Below, piece after piece: positions 25,697-34,140 of a stretch of DNA of 64,000 bases. The stretch covers positions 62,001 through 126,000 of the forward strand of contig OY723286.1 of NCBI GenBank assembly GCA_963210315.1. The letters run 5' to 3'. Origin of the DNA: Rhynchopus euleeides (lineage: Eukaryota; Euglenozoa; Diplonemea; Diplonemida; Diplonemidae). Under the pieces are notes generated by a model. It made no database searches. It had not been told where the DNA came from and saw only the letters and a list, made by a program, of their open reading frames with translations. Position numbers and translations under genes: made by a program. The stretch's first letter is position 1. Each line of letters begins with the position of its first letter.

Positions 25697-27863
25697 TAAG
25701 ATCCACATGCAGGCAGCTCACGGTTTTGCCAAGATCCACATGCAGACAGCTCCTGGTTTTGCCAAGATCCACATGCAGGCAGCTCAAGATCCACATGCAG
25801 GCAGCTCACGGTTTTGCCAAGATCCACATGCAGGCAGCTCCTGGTTTTGCCAAGATCCACATGCAGGCAGCTCAAGATCCACATGCAGGCAGCTCACGGT
25901 TTTGCCAAGATCCACATGCAGACAGCTCCTGGTTTTGCCAAGATCCACATGCAGGCAGCTTAATATCCACATGCAGGCAGCTCAAGATCCACATGCAGGC
26001 AGCTCCTGGTTTTGCCAAGATCCACATGCAGGCAGCTCCTGGTTTTGCCAAGATCCACATGCAGGCAGCTCAAGATCCACATGCAGGCAGCTCAAGATCC
26101 ACATGCAGGCAGCTCCTGGTTTTGCCAAGATCCACATGCAGGCAGCTCAAGATCCACATGCAGGCAGCTCAAGATCCACATGCAGGCAGCTCCTGGTTTT
26201 GCCAAGATCCACATGCAGGCAGCTCACGGTTTTGCCAAGATCCACATGCAGGCAGCTCCTGGTTTTGCCAAGATCCACATGCAGGCAGCTCCTGGTTTTG
26301 CCAAGATCCACATGCAGGCAGCTCAAGATCCACATGCAGGCAGCTCACGGTTTTGCCAAGATCCACATGCAGACAGCTCCTGGTTTTGCCAAGATCCACA
26401 TGCAGGCAGCTCAAGATCCACATGCAGGCAGCTCCTGGTTTTGCCAAGATCCACATGCAGGCAGCTCAAGATCCACATGCAGGCAGCTCACGGTTTTGCC
26501 AAGATCCACATGCAGACAGCTCCTGGTTATGCCAAGATCCACATGCAGGCAGCTCAAGATCCACATGCAGGCAGCTCACGGTTTTGCCAAGATCCACATG
26601 CAGGCAGCTCAAGATCCACATGCAGGCAGCTCCTGGTTTTGCCAAGATCCACATGCAGGCAGCTCCTGGTTTTGCCAAGATCCACATGCAGGCAGCTCAA
26701 GATCCACATGCAGGCAGCTCAAGATCCACATGCAGGCAGCTCACGGTTTTGCCAAGATCCACATGCAGACAGCTCCTGGTTTTGCCAAGATCCACATGCA
26801 GGCAGCTCAAGATCCACATGCAGGCAGCTCCTGGTTTTGCCAAGATCCACATGCAGGCAGCTCCTGGTTTTGCCAAGATCCACATGCAGGCAGCTCAAGA
26901 TCCACATGCAGGCAGCTCACGGTTTTGCCAAGATCCACATGCAGACAGCTCCTGGTTTTGCCAAGATCCACATGCAGGCAGCTCCTGGTTTTGCCAAGAT
27001 CCACATGCAGGCAGCTCAAGATCCACATGCAGGCAGCTCAAGATCCACATGCAGGCAGCTCCTGGTTTTGCCAAGATCCACATGCAGGCAGCTCAAGATC
27101 CACATGCAGGCAGCTCCTGGTTTTGCCAAGATCCACATGCAGGCAGCTCAAGATCCACATGCAGGCAGCTCAAGATCCACATGCAGGCAGCTCCTGGTTT
27201 TGCCAAGATCCACATGCAGGCAGCTCCTGGTTTTGCCAAGATCCACATGCAGGCAGCTCAAGATCCACATGCAGGCAGCTCACGGTTTTGCCAAGATCCA
27301 CATGCAGGCAGCTCAAGATCCACATGCAGGCAGCTCCTGGTTTTGCCAAGATCCACATGCAGGCAGCTCCTGGTTTTGCCAAGATCCACATGCAGGCAGC
27401 TCAAGATCCACATGCAGGCAGCTCACGGTTTTGCCAAGATCCACATGCAGACAGCTCCTGGTTTTGCCAAGATCCACATGCAGGCAGCTCAAGATCCACA
27501 TGCAGGCAGCTCACGGTTTTGCCAAGATCCACATGCAGGCCCCTCAAGATCCACATGCAGGCAGCTCACGGTTTTGCCAAGATCCACATGCAGGCAGCTC
27601 AAGATCCACATGCAGGCAGCTCCTGGTTTTGCCAAGATCCACATGCAGGCAGCTCCTGGTTTTGCCAAGATCCACATGCAGGCAGCTCAAGATCCACATG
27701 CAGGCAGCTCACGGTTTTGCCAAGATCCACATGCAGACAGCTCCTGGTTTTGCCAAGATCCACATGCAGGCAGCTCAAGATCCACATGCAGGCAGCTCAC
27801 GGTTTTGCCAAGATCCACATGCAGACAGCTCCTGGTTTTGCCAAGATCCACATGCAGGCAGCT
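25697..27863 (+). repeat. TAA-marked HOR copy, 2167 bp
   Basis: Same pair of changes (25697 and 25961). The first 1.2 kb matches the preceding copy and then diverges by unit order. It contains a doubly changed beta (tgcaggcccct) near 27535. Confidence 0.82.
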
Positions 27864-28685
27864 TAAGATCCACATGCAGGCAGCTCACGGTTTTGCCAAG
27901 ATCCACATGCAGACAGCTCCTGGTTTTGCCAAGATCCACATGCAGGCAGCTCAAGATCCACATGCAGGCAGCTCCTGGTTTTGCCAAGATCCACATGCAG
28001 GCAGCTCCTGGTTTTGCCAAGATCCACATGCAGGCAGCTCAAGATCCACATGCAGGCAGCTCAAGATCCACATGCAGGCAGCTCCTGGTTTTGCCAAGAT
28101 CCACATGCAGGCAGCTCAAGATCCACATGCAGGCAGCTCCTGGTTTTGCCAAGATCCACATGCAGGCAGCTCACGGTTTTGCCAAGATCCACATGCAGGC
28201 AGCTCCTGGTTTTGCCAAGATCCACATGCAGGCAGCTCCTGGTTTTGCCAAGATCCACATGCAGGCAGCTCACGGTTTTGCCAAGATCCACATGCAGACA
28301 GCTCCTGGTTTTGCCAAGATCCACATGCAGGCAGCTCAAGATCCACATGCAGGCAGCTCCTGGTTTTGCCAAGATCCACATGCAGGCAGCTCAAGATCCA
28401 CATGCAGGCAGCTCACGGTTTTGCCAAGATCCACATGCAGGCAGCTCAAGATCCACATGCAGGCAGCTCCTGGTTTTGCCAAGATCCACATGCAGGCAGC
28501 TCCTGGTTTTGCCAAGATCCACATGCAGGCAGCTCAAGATCCACATGCAGGCAGCTCACGGTTTTGCCAAGATCCACATGCAGACAGCTCCAAGTTTTGC
28601 CAAGATCCACATGCAGGCAGCTCAAGATCCACATGCAGGCAGCTCCTGGTTTTGCCAAGATCCACATGCAGGCAGCTCCTGGTTT
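27864..28685 (+). repeat. TAA-marked HOR copy interrupted by the insertion
   Basis: Starts with taagatccaca at 27864. The same landmark recurs at 32014 to the right of the insertion, and the two tracts correspond with a 55-bp (5 x 11) length change before the insertion point. The tract therefore belongs to a duplicated segment of which only one copy received the insertion. Confidence 0.8.
28681..28685 (+). repeat. Left copy of 5-bp target-site duplication (GGTTT)
   Basis: Last five satellite bases before the insertion, within gamma1 (cct-ggttt). They match the first five satellite bases after it (29223-29227). The paralogous empty site has one copy, at 32886-32890. Because the run of T is repetitive, the boundary could shift by one base. 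Confidence 0.75.
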
Positions 28686-28705
28686 GAACGATTTTGAACG
28701 ATTTT
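28686..28705. repeat. 10-bp direct tandem repeat at the insertion edge
   Basis: Two perfect copies of gaacgatttt lie exactly at the left edge of the insertion. Read on the minus strand this is the terminal sequence of the element, and a short tandem terminal repeat is a known 3'-end feature of some non-LTR elements such as CR1. It is not derived from the satellite, whose modules are 11 bp and unrelated in sequence. Confidence 0.8.
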
Positions 28706-29195
28706 TGGCCGTGCTCGTAGCATTCCCCGTTGAGGGGGTCGCTATTTCGTGTTCTCCTGGCCGCACGGAGGCATTGCCTTACGTCGCCTCTTCCTCTTTT
28801 CCTTTGGTGGTGTGTTGGTCTGGCACAGAGGGCGGGACCGTGCTGATATGCACAGTGACGACTCTCCCTTTTGTTTTGTGCCCGCCTCCACCGAGATTCG
28901 GCTGATGCCTCTCAGACTGGGGGCGGGCGGTCGCCGACCCTTTTCTGTACGAGGTTTTCCACAGGCTGCACACCTGCCCCGCGGCTGTGTGGCAGTCTTC
29001 GCGGAGTGCAATGCGAAGGTCTGGCCTGACGTGGTGTGACTATTTAGACTCCAGGTGTCTCCACCCTTCCTGGTCTGGGGAGCCTCGGTACCCAAGCAGT
29101 TTTCGGTCATGCCCTGGACCACGGCCGTGCTAGACTCCTGGTGCAGGCACCCGTCATGGTCCGGGGACGGCCCCCCCAGGCAGTTTAACGTCTTA
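28696..29195. promoter_or_regulatory. CpG-island-like segment with two GC boxes
   Basis: By hand I count about 36 CpG in the 537-bp insertion, in sequence of clearly more than 50% GC, so observed/expected CpG is near the level of a CpG island. Sp1-type GC-box cores lie at 28830-28836 (gggcggg) and 28920-28926 (gggcggg within a longer G/C run). There is no convincing TATA box or initiator. It may be the internal promoter of the inserted element or a fragment of an ordinary promoter. CpG richness also implies that methylation has not yet eroded it, which fits a recent insertion or an unmethylated state. Regulatory activity is inference only. Confidence 0.35.
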
Positions 29196-29242
29196 CCCAG
29201 GACCTTGGTATGACAAGAGTGGGGTTTTGCCAAGATCCACAT
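28742..29242 (-). CDS. Uncharacterised open frame across the insertion; probably not a gene
   Basis: A minus-strand frame of 166 codons runs from an ATG inside the first satellite unit right of the insertion (29240-29242) through almost the whole insertion to a TAG at 28742-28744. The first residues (MWILAKP) are simply the antisense satellite. The rest is basic and Ser/Pro/Thr-rich, has one Cys pair (CAACGK), and has a strongly basic stretch near the C-terminus (KEKRKRRRK) that resembles a nuclear localisation signal. I recognise no domain, and no splice or polyadenylation context supports expression. In GC-rich DNA an open frame of this length is uncommon but not remarkable. It is listed because it is the only open frame not made mainly of satellite. 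Confidence 0.1.
   Translation of the reverse strand: MWILAKPHSCHTKVLGKTLNCLGGPSPDHDGCLHQESSTAVVQGMTENCLGTEAPQTRKGGDTWSLNSHTTSGQTFALHSAKTATQPRGRCAACGKPRTEKGRRPPAPSLRGISRISVEAGTKQKGESSLCISARSRPLCQTNTPPKEKRKRRRKAMPPCGQENTK
29045..29215. repeat. Diverged 86-bp tandem pair inside the insertion
   Basis: Two adjacent copies, 29045-29130 and 29131 to about 29215, both start tagactcc and share blocks in order: ggtg, caccc, tggtc, ggggа-like G runs, aggcagttt/agcagttt, and a final ggacc. By eye about 70% of positions agree with one or two small gaps, so this duplication is much older than the satellite amplification around it. It occupies the right third of the insertion and includes a run of seven C at 29171-29177. 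Confidence 0.6.
29223..29227 (+). repeat. Right copy of 5-bp target-site duplication (GGTTT)
   Basis: First five bases of the resumed satellite, identical to 28681-28685. The rest of the interrupted gamma1 module (tgc) follows, then a normal alpha module. Confidence 0.75.
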
Positions 29243-31950
29243 GCAGGCAGCTCAAGATCCACATGCAGGCAGCTCACGGTTTCGCCAAGATCCACATGCA
29301 GACAGCTCCTGGTTTTGCCAAGATCCACATGCAGGCAGCTCCTGGTTTTGCCAAGATCCACATGCAGGCAGCTCAAGATCCACATGCAGGCAGCTCAAGA
29401 TCCACATGCAGGCAGCTCAAGATCCACATGCAGGCAGCTCCTGGTTTTGCCAAGATCCACATGCAGGCAGCTCCTGGTTTTGCCAAGATCCACATGCAGG
29501 CAGCTCCTGGTTTTGCCAAGATCCACATGCAGGCAGCTCAAGATCCACATGCAGGCAGCTCCTGGTTTTGCCAAGATCCACATGCAGGCAGCTCAAGATC
29601 CACATGCAGGCAGCTCAAGATCCACATGCAGGCAGCTCAAGATCCACATGCAGGCAGCTCCTGGTTTTGCCAAGATCCACATGCACGCAGCTCCTGGTTT
29701 TGCCAAGATCCACATGCAGGCAGCTCCTGGTTTTGCCAAGATCCACATGCAGGCAGCTCCTGGTTTTGCCAAGATCCACATGCAGGCAGCTCAAGATCCA
29801 CATGCAGGCAGCTCCTGGTTTTGCCAAGATCCACATGCAGGCAGCTCAAGATCCACATGCAGGCAGCTCAAGATCCACATGCAGGCAGCTCACGGTTTTG
29901 CCAAGATCCACATGCAGGCAGCTCAAGATCCACATGCAGGCAGCTCCTGGTTTTGCCAAGATCCACATGCAGGCAGCTCCTGGTTTTGCCAAGATCCACA
30001 TGCAGGCAGCTCAAGATCCACATGCAGGCAGCTCACGGTTTTGCCAAGATCCACATGCAGACAGCTCCTGGTTTTGCCAAGATCCACATGCAGGCAGCTC
30101 AAGATCCACATGCAGGCAGCTCACGGTTTTGCCAAGATCCACATGCAGGCAGCTCAAGATCCACATGCAGGCAGCTCCTGGTTTTGCCAAGATCCACATG
30201 CAGGCAGCTCCTGGTTTTGCCAAGATCCACATGCAGGCAGCTCAAGATCCACATGCAGGCAGCTCAAGATCCACATGCAGGCAGCTCCTGGTTTTGCCAA
30301 GATCCACATGCAGGCAGCTCAAGATCCACATGCAGGCAGCTCAAGATCCACATGCAGGCAGCTCAAGATCCACATGCAGGCAGCTCCTGGTTTTGCCAAG
30401 ATCCACATGCAGGCAGCTCCTGGTTTTGCCAAGATCCACATGCAGGCAGCTCCTGGTTTTGCCAAGATCCACATGCAGGCAGCTCAAGATCCACATGCAG
30501 GCAGCTCCTGGTTTTGCCAAGATCCACATGCAGGCAGCTCCTGGTTTTGCCAAGATCCACATGCAGGCAGCTCAAGATCCACATGCAGGCAGCTCCTGGT
30601 TTTGCCAAGATCCACATGCAGGCAGCTCCTGGTTTTGCCAAGATCCACATGCAGGCAGCTCAAGATCCACATGCAGGCAGCTCAAGATCCACATGCAGGC
30701 AGCTCCTGGTTTTGCCAAGATCCACATGCAGGCAGCTCAAGATCCACATGCAGGCAGCTCAAGATCCACATGCAGGCAGCTCCTGGTTTTGCCAAGATCC
30801 ACATGCAGGCAGCTCAAGATCCACATGCAGGCAGCTCAAGATCCACATGCAGGCAGCTCCTGGTTTTGCCAAGATCCACATGCAGGCAGCTCAAGATCCA
30901 CATGCAGGCAGCTCCTGGTTTTGCCAAGATCCACATGCAGGCAGCTCAAGATCCACATGCAGGCAGCTCAAGATCCACATGCAGGCAGCTCCTGGTTTTG
31001 CCAAGATCCACATGCAGGCAGCTCCTGGTTTTGCCAAGATCCACATGCAGTCAGCTCAAGATCCACATGCAGGCAGCTCAAGATCCACATGCAGGCAGCT
31101 CCTGGTTTTGCCAAGATCCACATGCAGGCAGCTCAAGATCCACATGCAGGCAGCTCAAGATCCACATGCAGGCAGCTCCTGGTTTTGCCAAGATCCACAT
31201 GCAGGCAGCTCAAGATCCACATGCAGGCAGCTCAAGATCCACATGCAGGCAGCTCCTGGTTTTGCCAAGATCCACATGCAGGCAGCTCAAGATCCACATG
31301 CAGGCAGCTCCTGGTTTTGCCAAGATCCACATGCAGGCAGCTCAAGATCCACATGCAGGCAGCTCCTGGTTTTGCCAAGATCCACATGCAGGCAGCTCCT
31401 GGTTTTGCCAAGATCCACATGCAGGCAGCTCCTGGTTTTGCCAAGATCCACATGCAGGCAGCTCAAGATCCACATGCAGGCAGCTCCTGGTTTTGCCAAG
31501 ATCCACATGCAGGCAGCTCCTGGTTTTGCCAAGATCCACATGCAGGCAGCTCAAGATCCACATGCAGGCAGCTCCTGGTTTTGCCAAGATCCACATGCAG
31601 GCAGCTCCTGGTTTTGCCAAGATCCACATGCAGGCAGCTCAAGATCCACATGCAGGCAGCTCAAGATCCACATGCAGGCAGCTCCTGGTTTTGCCAAGAT
31701 CCACATGCAGGCAGCTCAAGATCCACATGCAGGCAGCTCAAGATCCACATGCAGGCAGCTCCTGGTTTTGCCAAGATCCACATGCAGGCAGCTCAAGATC
31801 CACATGCAGGCAGCTCAAGATCCACATGCAGGCAGCTCCTGGTTTTGCCAAGATCCACATGCAGGCAGCTCAAGATCCACATGCAGGCAGCTCCTGGTTT
31901 TGCCAAGATCCACATGCAGGCAGCTCAAGATCCACATGCAGGCAGCTCAC
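29230..31950 (+). repeat. Gamma1-rich HOR, copy 1 (with CpG-free tract)
   Basis: S-S-S-B runs followed by strings of B units. From 30126 to 31949 I see no gamma2 module and no CpG at all. A diagnostic beta change (tgcagtcagct) lies at 31051. Landmarks at 30341, 31051 and 31232 recur 4554 bp (414 x 11) later. catgcacgcag near 29682 is otherwise seen only at 53112. Confidence 0.82.
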
Positions 31951-33113
31951 GGTTTTGCCAAGATCCACATGCAGACAGCTCCTGGTTTTGCCAAGATCCA
32001 CATGCAGGCAGCTTAAGATCCACATGCAGGCAGCTCACGGTTTTGCCAAGATCCACATGCAGACAGCTCCTGGTTTTGCCAAGATCCACATGCAGGCAGC
32101 TCAAGATCCACATGCAGGCAGCTCCTGGTTTTGCCAAGATCCACATGCAGGCAGCTCCTGGTTTTGCCAAGATCCACATGCAGGCAGCTCAAGATCCACA
32201 TGCAGGCAGCTCAAGATCCACATGCAGGCAGCTCCTGGTTTTGCCAAGATCCACATGCAGGCAGCTCACGGTTTTGCCAAGATCCACATGCAGGCAGCTC
32301 CTGGTTTTGCCAAGATCCACATGCAGGCAGCTCCTGGTTTTGCCAAGATCCACATGCAGGCAGCTCAAGATCCACATGCAGGCAGCTCACGGTTTTGCCA
32401 AGATCCACATGCAGACAGCTCCTGGTTTTGCCAAGATCCACATGCAGGCAGCTCAAGATCCACATGCAGGCAGCTCCTGGTTTTGCCAAGATCCACATGC
32501 AGGCAGCTCAAGATCCACATGCAGGCAGCTCACGGTTTTGCCAAGATCCACATGCAGACAGCTCCTGGTTTTGCCAAGATCCACATGCAGGCAGCTCAAG
32601 ATCCACATGCAGGCAGCTCACGGTTTTGCCAAGATCCACATGCAGGCAGCTCAAGATCCACATGCAGGCAGCTCCTGGTTTTGCCAAGATCCACATGCAG
32701 GCAGCTCCTGGTTTTGCCAAGATCCACATGCAGGCAGCTCAAGATCCACATGCAGGCAGCTCACGGTTTTGCCAAGATCCACATGCAGACAGCTCCAAGT
32801 TTTGCCAAGATCCACATGCAGGCAGCTCAAGATCCACATGCAGGCAGCTCCTGGTTTTGCCAAGATCCACATGCAGGCAGCTCCTGGTTTTGCCAAGATC
32901 CACATGCAGGCAGCTCAAGATCCACATGCAGGCAGCTCACGGTTTTGCCAAGATCCACATGCAGACAGCTCCTGGTTTTGCCAAGATCCACATGCAGGCA
33001 GCTCCTGGTTTTGCCAAGATCCACATGCAGGCAGCTCAAGATCCACATGCAGGCAGCTCAAGATCCACATGCAGGCAGCTCAAGATCCACATGCAGGCAG
33101 CTCCTGGTTTTGC
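31951..33113 (+). repeat. Segment duplicated from the tract left of the insertion
   Basis: Contains A units and B' again, and the taagatccaca change at 32014, like 27775-28685. It holds the empty-site paralog. Its presence between gamma1-rich HORs shows that a piece of the left-arm repeat type was moved or exchanged into the right arm. Confidence 0.78.
32586..33113 (+). repeat. Paralogous empty site of the insertion
   Basis: This stretch has the same unit order and the same private variants as the two sides of the insertion, joined without it. 28381-28685 aligns at +4205, including the rare module ccaagttttgc after B' (28590-28600 and 32795-32805). 29223-29450 aligns at +3663 (333 x 11), with unit order S, A, B', B, S, S, S, B. 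The uninterrupted gamma1 module at the target is 32883-32893. The only difference I see in the right flank is a C for T at 29283. It is ordinary satellite in all other respects. Confidence 0.85.
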
Positions 33114-34140
33114 CAAGATCCACATGCAGGCAGCTCAAGATCCACATGCAGGCAGCTCCTGGTTTTGCCAAGATCCACATGCAGGCAGCTCAAGATCCAC
33201 ATGCAGGCAGCTCAAGATCCACATGCAGGCAGCTCAAGATCCACATGCAGGCAGCTCCTGGTTTTGCCAAGATCCACATGCAGGCAGCTCCTGGTTTTGC
33301 CAAGATCCACATGCAGGCAGCTCCTGGTTTTGCCAAGATCCACATGCAGGCAGCTCCTGGTTTTGCCAAGATCCACATGCAGGCAGCTCAAGATCCACAT
33401 GCAGGCAGCTCCTGGTTTTGCCAAGATCCACATGCAGGCAGCTCAAGATCCACATGCAGGCAGCTCAAGATCCACATGCAGGCAGCTCACGGTTTTGCCA
33501 AGATCCACATGCAGGCAGCTCAAGATCCACATGCAGGCAGCTCCTGGTTTTGCCAAGATCCACATGCAGGCAGCTCCTGGTTTTGCCAAGATCCACATGC
33601 AGGCAGCTCAAGATCCACATGCAGGCAGCTCACGGTTTTGCCAAGATCCACATGCAGACAGCTCCTGGTTTTGCCAAGATCCACATGCAGGCAGCTCAAG
33701 ATCCACATGCAGGCAGCTCACGGTTTTGCCAAGATCCACATGCAGGCAGCTCAAGATCCACATGCAGGCAGCTCCTGGTTTTGCCAAGATCCACATGCAG
33801 GCAGCTCCTGGTTTTGCCAAGATCCACATGCAGGCAGCTCAAGATCCACATGCAGGCAGCTCAAGATCCACATGCAGGCAGCTCCTGGTTTTGCCAAGAT
33901 CCACATGCAGGCAGCTCAAGATCCACATGCAGGCAGCTCAAGATCCACATGCAGGCAGCTCCTGGTTTTGCCAAGATCCACATGCAGGCAGCTCCTGGTT
34001 TTGCCAAGATCCACATGCAGGCAGCTCCTGGTTTTGCCAAGATCCACATGCAGGCAGCTCAAGATCCACATGCAGGCAGCTCCTGGTTTTGCCAAGATCC
34101 ACATGCAGGCAGCTCCTGGTTTTGCCAAGATCCACATGCA
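33114..34140 (+). repeat. Gamma1-rich HOR, short copy
   Basis: The landmark at 29593 (S-S, then four B units) recurs here at 33190, and again 957 bp (87 x 11) later at 34147. A CpG-free stretch of about 0.7 kb runs from about 33723 to about 34444. Confidence 0.75.

Larger units (their letters stand above)
1..28685 (+). repeat. 11-bp-module satellite array, left arm (S/A/B units)
   Basis: Head-to-tail satellite, all units in one orientation, running off the left end of the window. Modules are alpha caagatccaca, beta tgcaggcagct, and an optional gamma1 cctggttttgc or gamma2 cacggttttgc. They combine as S (22 bp), B (33 bp) or A (33 bp). Base 1 is the first base of an alpha module and 28678 is the first base of a gamma1 module; the distance is 28677 = 2607 x 11, so there is no net indel outside 11-bp steps. 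Copies differ by scattered substitutions, many shared between distant units, which is the mark of higher-order amplification. Each alpha-beta pair carries GATC, CATG, TGCA and AGCT, so four-cutters at these sites should reduce the array to 22/33-bp ladders. GC content of the consensus unit is about 55%. I find no gene in this arm. Genomic position (centromere, arm or telomere side) cannot be told from the window. Confidence 0.98.
28686..29222. mobile_element. Unclassified 537-bp CpG-rich insertion in the satellite
   Basis: This is the only non-satellite DNA in the window. It interrupts a gamma1 module: the left flank stops at cctggttt and the right flank resumes at ggttttgcc, so GGTTT is present on both sides as a 5-bp direct duplication. 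The same flanking unit order, without the insertion, exists at about 32586-33113, which argues for a clean insertion. No terminal inverted repeats are visible. The plus strand begins gaacgatttt twice and ends caagagtgg. Candidates: (a) a short non-LTR or SINE-like copy on the minus strand, whose 3' end would carry the 10-bp tandem tail; (b) a lone LTR-like remnant, which length and duplication size would fit, although the ends as set by the duplication do not read TG...CA; (c) a transposed piece of ordinary genomic DNA. I do not recognise the sequence. Confidence 0.8.

Noticed and set aside
1-28685. CRISPR array (short repeats with regular spacing)
   Set aside because: There are no unique spacers; the whole length is repeat modules with point variants, and no cas genes are present.
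28681-28689. Pol III B-box-like GTTCAAACC on the minus strand
   Set aside because: It overlaps the target duplication at the very end of the element, with no A box at the right distance; most likely chance.
20413-28905. Fusion of the satellite frame to about 70 codons of the insertion
   Set aside because: A stop-free repeat always reads into whatever follows it. The tail has no recognisable domain.
28749-29039. Plus-strand open frame of 96 codons in the insertion
   Set aside because: Short, overlaps the longer minus-strand frame, no recognised motif, no signals for expression.
28686-29222. DNA transposon with terminal inverted repeats
   Set aside because: The two ends are not inverted copies of each other, and a 5-bp duplication alone does not identify a family.
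28686-29222. Firm call of a lone LTR
   Set aside because: Length and duplication size would fit, but the ends set by the duplication do not read TG...CA and I find no clear polyadenylation or promoter set. Left as one of three candidates.
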